Shown here: one piece after another, positions 34,988-42,283 of the stretch
Layout of the letters: every line of letters begins with the position of its first letter
Position numbering within the stretch: the first letter of the stretch is position 1
Source of the DNA: an uncultured bacterium
Lineage (GTDB): Bacteria > Myxococcota_A > UBA9042 > PHBI01
Direction: 5' to 3'
Length of the DNA stretch: 62,581 nucleotides
Assembly (NCBI GenBank): GCA_938040325.1
Contig: CALHXW010000167.1
Coordinates: 1-62,581 of the forward strand
Notes under the pieces: generated by a model
Seen by the model: the letters and a program-made list of their open reading frames with translations, nothing else
Databases searched by the model: none
What the model was told of the DNA's origin: nothing
Translations under genes and position numbers: made by a program

Positions 34988-36424
34988 GTGAGTACCTCGA
35001 CAGACACCGCTCTAGCCCGCTTCGGCGTCGGCACACCGGCCCTCGATAGCGCTCTCGGCGCACTGCTCGCCAAGGGCGTCGACGACGGCGACCTCTACTT
35101 CGAACACGCCGTCAGCGAAGGCATCTCCCTCGACGAGGGGCTGGTCAAGCGCGCTGCCCGATCGGTCAACCAAGGCGTGGGGGTCCGAGCCGTGATCGGC
35201 GACAAGACCGGCTACGCCACAAGCGACGAGATCGACCCGACACGACTCCTCGAAGCGGCCAAGGCTGCCAAAGCCATCGCGGACGGCGCCTCTGGGGAGC
35301 GACGCCCCTACCGGCTCACGACGCGGACTGCCGCTCAGGACCTCTACCCAACCCGCGACGATGTGGTCGACCAGCCCCTCGACGAGAAGCTCTCGCTGCT
35401 TCAGCAAATCGATGTCCGCGCCCGCGCCTACGACCCTCGCATCAAGCAGGTCCAGGCGTCGGTTGCTTCCGAGCGACGAACCATTGTGATCGTGGACGCT
35501 GACGGCAATGTAACGGTGGATGAGCGACCTCTGGCCCGCGTCTCGGTCTCCTGCATCGCGATCGACGGCAACAACCGCCAAGCGGGCTCGTCCGGCGGCG
35601 GCGGACGGGTCGAGTTTGGCTGGTTCACCGACGGCGACCGCTGGCAGCACTGGGTCGACGAGGCCGCGCGCCGCGCCATCTTGAAGCTCGGCGCCGTTGA
35701 GGCACCCGCCGGAACAATGGATGTGGTCTTGGGTCCAGGTTGGCCCGGGATCTTACTGCACGAGGCAGTTGGACACGGCCTCGAAGGCGACTTCAACCGA
35801 AAGGGAACGTCCGCGTTCTCTGGGCGCGTTGGCCAGCTCGTGGCCAGCGAGCTGGTCACGGTGATCGACGACGGCACGATCGCCGACCGTCGCGGCAGCC
35901 TCAACGTCGACGACGAAGGGACGGCGACCCAGCGCAACGTTCTCATCGAAAACGGCGTCCTCAAGGGCTACCTGCAGGACCGGCTGAACGCCCGCCTAAT
36001 GGGCGTCGCGCCGACTGGCAACGGCCGCCGTCAGTCCTATGCCCATGTCCCGATGCCGCGAATGACCAACACCTTTATGCTCGCCGGCCAGTCCGACCCG
36101 GAAGAGATCATCCGTAGCGTCAAGCGCGGGATCTACGCCGTGGCGTTTGGCGGCGGTCAGGTCGACATCACCAGCGGCAAGTTCACGTTCAGCGGCTCTG
36201 AGGCCTACCTCATCGAGGACGGCAAGGTGACCGCACCGGTGAAGGGCGCAACCTTCATCGGCAACGGCCCCGACTGCCTGACACGCGTCACGGCCGTTGG
36301 CCACGACATGTCGCTCGATGACGGCATCGGGACCTGTGGCAAGGCTGGTCAGTCGGTGCCTGTCGGCGTCGGCATGCCAACGATCCGCATCAATGCTCTG
36401 ACCGTGGGCGGCGTTGCCGTTTAA
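34988..36424 (+). CDS. tldD: TldD metalloprotease subunit
   Basis: The GTG at 34988 follows AAGGAG by six bases; frames upstream have no support. The 478-residue protein contains the zinc motif LLHEAVGHGLEGD (HExxxH), the catalytic site of TldD, with the usual TldD C-terminal region (GGGQVDITSGKF and GPDCLTRVTAVGHDM in outline). TldD and TldE form a heterodimer that cleaves unfolded or modified peptides; in other bacteria it matures microcin B17 or degrades CcdA. The TldE partner follows after 66 bases. No peptide substrate gene is obvious nearby. Confidence 0.93.
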   Translation: MSTSTDTALARFGVGTPALDSALGALLAKGVDDGDLYFEHAVSEGISLDEGLVKRAARSVNQGVGVRAVIGDKTGYATSDEIDPTRLLEAAKAAKAIADGASGERRPYRLTTRTAAQDLYPTRDDVVDQPLDEKLSLLQQIDVRARAYDPRIKQVQASVASERRTIVIVDADGNVTVDERPLARVSVSCIAIDGNNRQAGSSGGGGRVEFGWFTDGDRWQHWVDEAARRAILKLGAVEAPAGTMDVVLGPGWPGILLHEAVGHGLEGDFNRKGTSAFSGRVGQLVASELVTVIDDGTIADRRGSLNVDDEGTATQRNVLIENGVLKGYLQDRLNARLMGVAPTGNGRRQSYAHVPMPRMTNTFMLAGQSDPEEIIRSVKRGIYAVAFGGGQVDITSGKFTFSGSEAYLIEDGKVTAPVKGATFIGNGPDCLTRVTAVGHDMSLDDGIGTCGKAGQSVPVGVGMPTIRINALTVGGVAV

Positions 36425-36490
36425 CGACTCCTGCAACCATGCCCTGACGCCCTCGCACTACCCGGCCCACGTTCGGCCCCAGGAGACCCC

Positions 36491-37843
36491 ATGAGCGACT
36501 CACCCAACGCGCTCCTCGACAAGACCCTCGCCCTTGCCAAGTCCTTCGGCGCCACCGAAGCAGACGCACTCTTCGCGAGCGGGCGCTCCACCTCCGTGCG
36601 TGTTCGGCTCGGTGAGCCGGAGCAGGTCACTCAGAGTCGCGACAAGGGCCTTGGCCTCCGTGTGTTTTTCGGAACCCGCAGCGCCACCACAAGCACCAGC
36701 GACCTCGACCCCGAGAGGCTCGCCGCCCTGGTCAAGCGGACCGTGGAGGCTGCCCGCGTGACCGCAGAGGATCCCTTCGCCGGCCTCCCAGAGCCCTCCA
36801 CCGACGCGGTCTTCGACGCGGACTCTCTCGACATGTGGGATGAAGGAGTCGTCGGCCTCGAAGCTGAGCGCGCGATGGAGCTGGCCCGAGAGACCGAGGC
36901 CGCTGCACTCGGTGCAGACGATCGCCTGTCGAACTCGGAAGGCGGCGAGATGGGCTGGGGCTACAGCGAGCTGCACTTCGCCAACAGCCGTGGGGTCTAC
37001 CACCACAAGCGAGCCACGTCGGCAAGCCTCTGGACGACGCCGGTCGCGAGCGATGGCGATGAGATGCAGCGCGACTATTGGTACACGTCCGCGCGCCACT
37101 TCGACGACCTCGGCGGACCAGCAAGCGTCGGCGCAGAGGCCGCGCGCCGCACCCTGCGACGCATGGGCGCAAAGAAGCCGCCCACCTGCCGGGTGCCGGT
37201 GATCTTCGAGTCGCCGGTCGCGTCACGGCTCCTCGGCGGACTCGCTGGCGCCATCAACGGCGGGGCGGTCTACCGAGACACGAGCTACCTCGCCGGCAAG
37301 CTCGGCGAGCAGATCGCCGCGAGCACGATCACCATCGTCGACGACCCACACGTCAAGCGCGGCAGCGCATCGCGTACGTTCGACGGCGAGGGGATGCCAA
37401 CACGGCGGACAGTGTTCGTGGAAGATGGGGTCCTCAAGAGCTACGTCCTCGACACCTACACGGGCAAGAAGCTCAAGATGGCGTCGACCCGCGGCGCGCG
37501 ACGCGGACTGACAAGCACCCCGAGCCCAGGCACGTCCAACCTGTGGATGAGCCAAGGCGACCAGACCCTCGAGGAGCTAATCGCCGGCACGAAACAAGGC
37601 CTGCTCGTGACCGAGACGTTCGGCTACGGGGTCTCGAACGTCACGGGGGAGTACAGCCAGGGCTGCGTTGGACTGTGGATCGAAGACGGCGCCATCGCCT
37701 ACCCGGTCCATGAGTTCACCATCGCGTCCAAGCTCGCCGACATGTGGCAGTCGATCGACGGGATTGCCAACGATCGCGACGACAAGCGCGGAACGAGCGC
37801 CCCGTCGTTTCGTATCGCCGAGATGACGGTCGCTGGGACCTGA
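36491..37843 (+). CDS. pmbA: TldE/PmbA family protein
   Basis: The 450-residue protein is the non-catalytic partner of TldD. It has the common TldD/PmbA fold (NTRFRVRLGEPEQV-like N-terminal domain, RRTVFVEDGVLKSY and GVSNVTGEYSQGCVGLWIEDG near the C-terminus) but lacks the HExxxH zinc motif, as expected for TldE. A ribosome site AGGAG precedes the ATG. Its spacing after tldD supports one transcript. Confidence 0.92.
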   Translation: MSDSPNALLDKTLALAKSFGATEADALFASGRSTSVRVRLGEPEQVTQSRDKGLGLRVFFGTRSATTSTSDLDPERLAALVKRTVEAARVTAEDPFAGLPEPSTDAVFDADSLDMWDEGVVGLEAERAMELARETEAAALGADDRLSNSEGGEMGWGYSELHFANSRGVYHHKRATSASLWTTPVASDGDEMQRDYWYTSARHFDDLGGPASVGAEAARRTLRRMGAKKPPTCRVPVIFESPVASRLLGGLAGAINGGAVYRDTSYLAGKLGEQIAASTITIVDDPHVKRGSASRTFDGEGMPTRRTVFVEDGVLKSYVLDTYTGKKLKMASTRGARRGLTSTPSPGTSNLWMSQGDQTLEELIAGTKQGLLVTETFGYGVSNVTGEYSQGCVGLWIEDGAIAYPVHEFTIASKLADMWQSIDGIANDRDDKRGTSAPSFRIAEMTVAGT

Positions 37844-37969
37844 TCGCGACTGTGCGGTGTGGTATGACGGCCCCAAGTTGAGATGAGCAGCCCTTGTGGG
37901 CTGGCTGGACAGAGGCCACACGGCGTCTACAAGCAGCCCCATGAACAGGCAACGGCAGGTACCACAGCG

Positions 37970-39613
37970 ATGACAAAGAACTCCGACGGCACAACACCGC
38001 TCAACCGCTACAAGGTCGCCATCGACGGGGCACGACTGCGCCAGCCCGAGTTCAAGACCATGTCCGGTCTGCCGGTCAACGACCTCTACAGCCCCGAGGA
38101 TCCACCCGAGAGCATCGGCCTTCCCGGGGAGTACCCGTTTACGCGCGGCCCCTACCCCACGATGTACCGCGGTCGTCTGTGGACGATGCGAATGTTTGCT
38201 GGCTTCGGCTCGCCTGAAGACACCAACACGCGCTTTAAGTACCTGCTCGAGAACGGCCAGACGGGACTGTCGACGGCTTTCGATATGCCGACGCTGATGG
38301 GCTACGACCCCGACCACGAGCTCTCGCTCGGCGAGGTCGGCCGTGAGGGCGTTAGCGTCGCGTGTCTCGAGGACATGCGGCGTCTGTTCAAGGACATCCC
38401 GCTCGACCAAGTCACGACCTCGATGACGATCAACGGCCCAGCGATCATCGCGCTAGCGATGTACTTTGCGCTCGCGGAAGAGCGCGGGATCCCGCTCGAC
38501 AAGCTCGGCGGCACGATCCAGACCGACATCCTCAAAGAGTTCATCGCTCAGAAAGAGTGGATCTCTCCGCCGCGCCCGAGCATGCGGATCGTGTCCGACA
38601 TGGTCTACTTCTGCGCAAAGCATGCCAAGCGCTGGCACCCCATCAGCATCTCGGGCTACCACATCCGCGAAGCGGGGGCGACGGCCGCCCAAGAGCTGGC
38701 GTTCACGATCGCAGACGGCATTGGCTACGTTCAGGGCGGCATTGATGCCGGTCTCGACGTGGACGAGTTCGCGCCGCGGCTGTCGTTCTTCTGGGACGTC
38801 CACAACGACTTCTTCGAGGAGATCGCAAAGTTCCGGGCGGCGCGTCGCATGTGGGCAAAGCTCATGCGGCACCGCTTTGGTGCCAAGGACCCAAGGTCGT
38901 GGCGGCTGCGGACCCACGCCCAGACAGCCGGCGTCAGCCTGACGGCGCAGCAGCCCGTCAACAACGTCGTGCGCGTCGCGATCCAAGCGCTGGCGGCCGT
39001 GCTGGGAGGCACTCAGTCGCTACACACCAACAGCATGGACGAGACCTATGCCCTGCCGACCGAAGCGTCGGTGAAGGTCGCCCTGCGGACCCAGCAGATC
39101 ATCGCGGAGGAGACAGGCGTCGCCAACGTGGTCGACCCGCTAGCGGGCAGCTACTTCGTCGAGGCCTTGACCGACGAGATGGAGGCGCGAGCCACCGCCA
39201 TCATCGACAAGATCGACGAGATGGGCGGCATCGTTCGCGCCGTCGAGCTCGGCTACCCGCAGCGCGAGATCGCAGACTCCGCCTTCATCGACCAGCAGCA
39301 GGTGGACGCGAAAGAGCGCGTCATCGTCGGGATCAACAAGCACGTCGAGCCGGAGGATGGTGCCAACATCCCCACGCTCAAGATCGACGACAGCGTCGAG
39401 ATCGATCAGCGGGCGCGGATCACAGCGCTCAAGCGTGACCGTGATGCTGACCGCGCTGCGACAACACTCGCAGCCGTCCGGGCGGCTTGCGACTCTGGTG
39501 ACAACCTCATGCCGCCGATTATCGCCGCTGTGAAAGCCGACGTCACCCTAGGCGAGATCTGTGATGTTTTTCGTGATGCGTTTGGAGTGTACCGTGACCC
39601 AGTGTTCGTGTAG
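37970..39613 (+). CDS. Methylmalonyl-CoA mutase large subunit, catalytic domain only
   Basis: I start at the ATG at 37970; the in-frame start at 37883 has no ribosome site. The 547-residue protein is the TIM-barrel domain of acyl-CoA mutases. It shows [30 protein letters not shown], the substrate/cofactor His in [11 protein letters not shown] and [12 protein letters not shown]. The cobalamin-binding domain (DxHxxG) is absent, so this is the two-polypeptide form needing a separate small subunit, which is not in the window. It interconverts (R)-methylmalonyl-CoA and succinyl-CoA, or a related acyl pair such as isobutyryl-CoA; specificity is not settled from sequence here. tRNA-Pro follows by 16 bases. 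Confidence 0.92.
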   Translation: MTKNSDGTTPLNRYKVAIDGARLRQPEFKTMSGLPVNDLYSPEDPPESIGLPGEYPFTRGPYPTMYRGRLWTMRMFAGFGSPEDTNTRFKYLLENGQTGLSTAFDMPTLMGYDPDHELSLGEVGREGVSVACLEDMRRLFKDIPLDQVTTSMTINGPAIIALAMYFALAEERGIPLDKLGGTIQTDILKEFIAQKEWISPPRPSMRIVSDMVYFCAKHAKRWHPISISGYHIREAGATAAQELAFTIADGIGYVQGGIDAGLDVDEFAPRLSFFWDVHNDFFEEIAKFRAARRMWAKLMRHRFGAKDPRSWRLRTHAQTAGVSLTAQQPVNNVVRVAIQALAAVLGGTQSLHTNSMDETYALPTEASVKVALRTQQIIAEETGVANVVDPLAGSYFVEALTDEMEARATAIIDKIDEMGGIVRAVELGYPQREIADSAFIDQQQVDAKERVIVGINKHVEPEDGANIPTLKIDDSVEIDQRARITALKRDRDADRAATTLAAVRAACDSGDNLMPPIIAAVKADVTLGEICDVFRDAFGVYRDPVFV

Positions 39614-39629
39614 GTTCCCCACCATCCAA

Positions 39630-39703
39630 CGGGGTGTAGCGCAGTCTGGTAGCGCGCCAGCTTTGGGAGCTGGATGTCGCAGGTTCGAATCCTGCCACCC
39701 CGA
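39630..39703 (+). tRNA. tRNA-Pro(UGG)
   Basis: Acceptor CGGGGTG pairs with CACCCCG. The anticodon stem CCAGC/GCTGG encloses TTTGGGA with anticodon TGG. T-arm CAGGTTCGAATCCTG is canonical. CCA is not encoded (ATTC follows). Confidence 0.96.
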
Positions 39704-39778
39704 TTCCTCTCCTGCCCTTCCCCAACGGGGCAAACGACGCGCCAAGTCATGGCCAGCATCCCTCGCGGCGCTGCTGGT

Positions 39779-40181
39779 CATGAGCTTAGCCACTGGCTGC
39801 GGCGGCAAGGATGACGACGTCAGCACGACGCCGACTCCAGCCGCCGTGGAGGCGCCGAAAGCGCCAGAGCTTCCGACGGACGAGCGCGGCGTCATCGATG
39901 CGTTCACTCAGGCGCTGCGTGCCAAGAACATCCGGATGGTCCGGCTCTTGACCGCTCCAGAGCTTGGAGCCGATCTCCAACGCAAGCACGACAACAACCC
40001 CGATCTCTTCTGGAAGAACGCGCAGGAGTGGGTCGATAACGTAGACGGTGGCTACGAGATCGCGCTCAAGCAGGACTCCGACAAGCCCCAGTGGCGTGCG
40101 CTGCTGAAGTTCGTCAACAGCAAGGAAGAGACCGTCATCTTCACCCGGATCCAAAAGCGCCTGCTGCTCACCGAGCTCTAG
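39779..40181 (+). CDS. Small lipoprotein of unknown function, start unclear
   Basis: The frame encodes a mature part of about 125 residues after a lipobox LATGC, with GKDDDVSTTPTPAAVEAP as linker and a compact alpha/beta domain (AFTQALRAKN ... LLKFVNSKEETVIFTRIQ). The only start codon after the tRNA is the ATG at 39779, which leaves six residues before the Cys, too few for a signal peptide. A proper signal (RRAKSWPASLAALLVMSLATGC region) is encoded in frame upstream, but between tRNA-Pro and that ATG there is no ATG, GTG or TTG. A non-canonical start, for example CTG at 39770-39775, is possible. Its TAG stop is in the left CTAG of the family 2 element. Confidence 0.6.
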
Positions 40182-40376
40182 CAGGCTGCTGAAATTCGGA
40201 CCGAGTGGCGGTGTCGATTTCAAAGAGCGACTCAACGCGGGTCTAGGGACGCAGTTCCTGTCGGAGTCGCCGATTTCTAAGGAAGAAGCATGTCGGGATA
40301 CGTGCCTGACGAAGAACGTCCGAGCGCTTTTGAAAGCGATATCGACCACGACGGGAGAATTTCAGCAGCCTGCTAG
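40178..40376. mobile_element. Family 2 MITE-like element, 191 bp with CTAG flanks
   Basis: CAGGCTGCTGAAATTC (40182-40197) and its exact reverse complement (40357-40372) bound 191 bases and are flanked on both sides by CTAG (40178-40181 and 40373-40376), which looks like a 4-bp target duplication. The interior has an imperfect palindrome (CGATTTCAAAGAGCG / CGCTTTTGAAAGCGATATCG) and no coding frame, so it must move in trans. Short ends of this type with CTAG-like duplications recall non-autonomous derivatives of IS5-family elements. The left CTAG holds the stop codon of the upstream lipoprotein gene. Confidence 0.8.
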
Positions 40377-40449
40377 AGCGCTCCGCATTTCCCGGCAACG
40401 CTGCGAACAGCTCTATCGGCTACGAACAACGGCTCTGCGGTTCAGGCCG

Positions 40450-40968
40450 CTACTCGCCGCCGAAGAAGGGCGCCCAGCCGTCGGGGAGCGGCCCTTCGAG
40501 GACCTCCTCCATCTTCGCTACGTCAGCGAGCGCGAAGCTAGCGCGCACCATCGCGCCGACGCGGTCGCCTTGGCGCAGCGTGACCTGAACGGTGGCCACG
40601 CCCTCCCCCTCTCGACTGATCTTGCCCTCTGCGACGACCTCTTTGCCAAGCCACAGCGACTGAATGTAGCGGACCTGCATGCTGGTCGTGAGCCCGATCC
40701 GGCCGCGTAGGCCGACGAGCGTCCAGCCGGCGACCTCATCGGCCACCATCGCTTGCAGCCCTCCGTGCAAGATCCCCGGCGGGCCGTCGTAGCCTTGCCC
40801 GAGGGTGAAGCGCGTACGCACGCTGTCTCCGTCGAGCTCGAACTTCAGCTTGAGCCCGTGCGGGTTGTGCGGTCCGCACCCAAAGCAGGTCTGCTCGGCT
40901 CCGAACGTGTAGGGATCGAGCGGCGTGGCGGCGGGCGCGGTGGCGTCGTCGGTCGACTCAAGGTCCAT
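40450..40968 (-). CDS. Hotdog-fold thioesterase (PaaI/4HBT type)
   Basis: The ATG at 40968 follows AAGGAG by seven bases. The 172-residue protein has the 4HBT acyl-CoA thioesterase fold: CFGCGPHNPHGLKLKFELDG, GILHGGLQAMVADEVAGW with the characteristic HGG near 67 and aligned acidic residue, and TTSMQVRYIQSLWLGK. It should hydrolyse an acyl-CoA, fitting an operon with a CoA-transferase. It is the last gene of the 40.45-50.6 kb operon and overlaps the CapA-like stop by 11 bases. The substrate is unknown. Confidence 0.88.
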   Translation of the reverse strand: MDLESTDDATAPAATPLDPYTFGAEQTCFGCGPHNPHGLKLKFELDGDSVRTRFTLGQGYDGPPGILHGGLQAMVADEVAGWTLVGLRGRIGLTTSMQVRYIQSLWLGKEVVAEGKISREGEGVATVQVTLRQGDRVGAMVRASFALADVAKMEEVLEGPLPDGWAPFFGGE

Positions 40969-42283
40969 CAGGAGACTCCTTTGGGGGCGTTGACGGGATG
41001 TCGGCGGGCGGCCGAAAGCGGATCCGCTCTCCGTGAATCTCGACGCGTGTGCGGTAGCGTCGACTGTCACGGCGCAGGTGCGCGTGGATGCGCTTTCGCT
41101 GAGCGGCGGTCGCTGGCTGCGGTCGGAAACCGCGCACGGCGATCACAGCGGGTACGAGACGAGCAGCCACCACAGGCGAGCGCTCCGCCGCGCGAGCACC
41201 TCGTCGCAAACCAAGCGCTGTTTCCGGCTGCGGCTTTAGCGATGCGTTCGCCAGCAACGTCCGTGGATTCGCTTCGCTCATCTGAACTCGACGATGCACG
41301 CATCGCCTTCGTCCAGCGGACGCCGCCTGCAAAGGCATCGCCTTCGCCTCGCTCGAAAAGAGCGCTTGGTTTGCGCCTACGTCGATCTCAATCTCGAAGA
41401 CGCCGGTATCGCGCTTGGCCGGCTCGCGGTTGGTGAAGACGAAGTTGCCCAAGCTGTAGGCGATGACGGCGCCGCAGACGAACTCAACACCCTGGAGAAC
41501 ATGAGGATGGTGTCCGACGATGAAGTCGGCGCCAGCCAACACCAGCTCGTGAGCGAACGCGCGGTCGCGCCGGGTCGGCCACCGGGAGGCCTCGACCCCC
41601 CAGTGAACATAGACACCGACAACACAGCCCGCTTGGCGCTGAGCACGAACCGCGGCAACGAGCTGGTCACGCTGACGCTGTCGGTAGGTCGCAGCAAACG
41701 CCCCCGGCTTCGCCCGGCGGTTGGACTTTAACGTTGCGGGCAAGATGGCGACACAGCCGCTGGCGGTAGTCATCACAAAGGGCGCACGTGCTTCCGCCTC
41801 GGTTTCTCCTGCGCCGATGACCTCGACCCCAGCGTCGACGAGAGACTGACGCGTCGCGAGCAGGCTTGCTGCATCGCCATCCCAGCTGTGATTGTTGGCT
41901 ACGCCGACGACGTCGATGCCAGCCGCCGGGAACGAGGCTGCCCACCGCGCGTCGGCATCAATGTTGAGGCGCTTTTCGCCGTACCGGTCAGTTGGCGCGG
42001 TCGTGAGGAGCCCCTCCATGTTTGCCAGTGACAGGTCCGCATCACCGAGCAGGCGTGAGAAGCCAGTCATAGGATTGTCAGCACCGGCGACGTCGCTCGG
42101 CGGGGCCGGCGTGCGCCTGCCGGCAAAGCTCACGTCGCCGACGAAGCGCAGCGTCACGATGCGGTCTGGCGGTACGCCGACGGGCTCTGCCGCTATGCCC
42201 TCCGACCCGGTCCACGCCAAACACAGGGCGACCGACATCAAACCGCGCAAGGACACCCGCCGCGAGCGATGTCGGCCGTTCAC
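40958..42283 (-). CDS. CapA-like poly-gamma-glutamate synthesis domain protein with repeat-encoded insert
   Basis: The start is a GTG overlapping the ppc stop in GTGA. The 441-residue protein has a signal-like hydrophobic N-terminus (about 13-31) and a CapA/PGA_cap metallophosphatase-like domain: FVGDVSFAG (47-55), NMEGLLTT, VGVANNHSWDGD (127-136), VGVYVHWG (222-229) and IVGHHPHVLQGVE (255-267). After residue 303 the frame runs through a family 1 palindromic repeat (copy D), which adds residues 304-359. The domain then resumes with VVAARLVPAVIAVRGFRPQP. Such proteins bind or modify capsule or peptide polymers, but some family members act elsewhere. The insert is a real part of the frame, not a frameshift. 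Confidence 0.82.
   Translation of the reverse strand: MNGRHRSRRVSLRGLMSVALCLAWTGSEGIAAEPVGVPPDRIVTLRFVGDVSFAGRRTPAPPSDVAGADNPMTGFSRLLGDADLSLANMEGLLTTAPTDRYGEKRLNIDADARWAASFPAAGIDVVGVANNHSWDGDAASLLATRQSLVDAGVEVIGAGETEAEARAPFVMTTASGCVAILPATLKSNRRAKPGAFAATYRQRQRDQLVAAVRAQRQAGCVVGVYVHWGVEASRWPTRRDRAFAHELVLAGADFIVGHHPHVLQGVEFVCGAVIAYSLGNFVFTNREPAKRDTGVFEIEIDVGANQALFSSEAKAMPLQAASAGRRRCVHRRVQMSEANPRTLLANASLKPQPETALGLRRGARAAERSPVVAARLVPAVIAVRGFRPQPATAAQRKRIHAHLRRDSRRYRTRVEIHGERIRFRPPADIPSTPPKESPDGP
41206..41374. repeat. Family 1 element copy D, inside the CapA-like coding frame
   Basis: GCAAACCAAGCGCT (41206-41219) and AGCGCTTGGTTTGC (41361-41374) are perfect inverted 14-base ends of a 169-bp copy whose interior matches copies B and C (GTTTCCGGCTGCGGCTT, GACGATGCACGCATCGCC, CTTCGCCTCGCTCGAAAA). 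It is read on the minus strand as residues 304-359 of the CapA-like protein without stop or frameshift. The ends differ slightly from the CTAG-type copies. Confidence 0.85.

Noticed and set aside
39561..39778. Extension of the lipoprotein frame upstream through tRNA-Pro
   Set aside because: The start would lie inside the methylmalonyl-CoA mutase gene and the frame would read through a functional tRNA.
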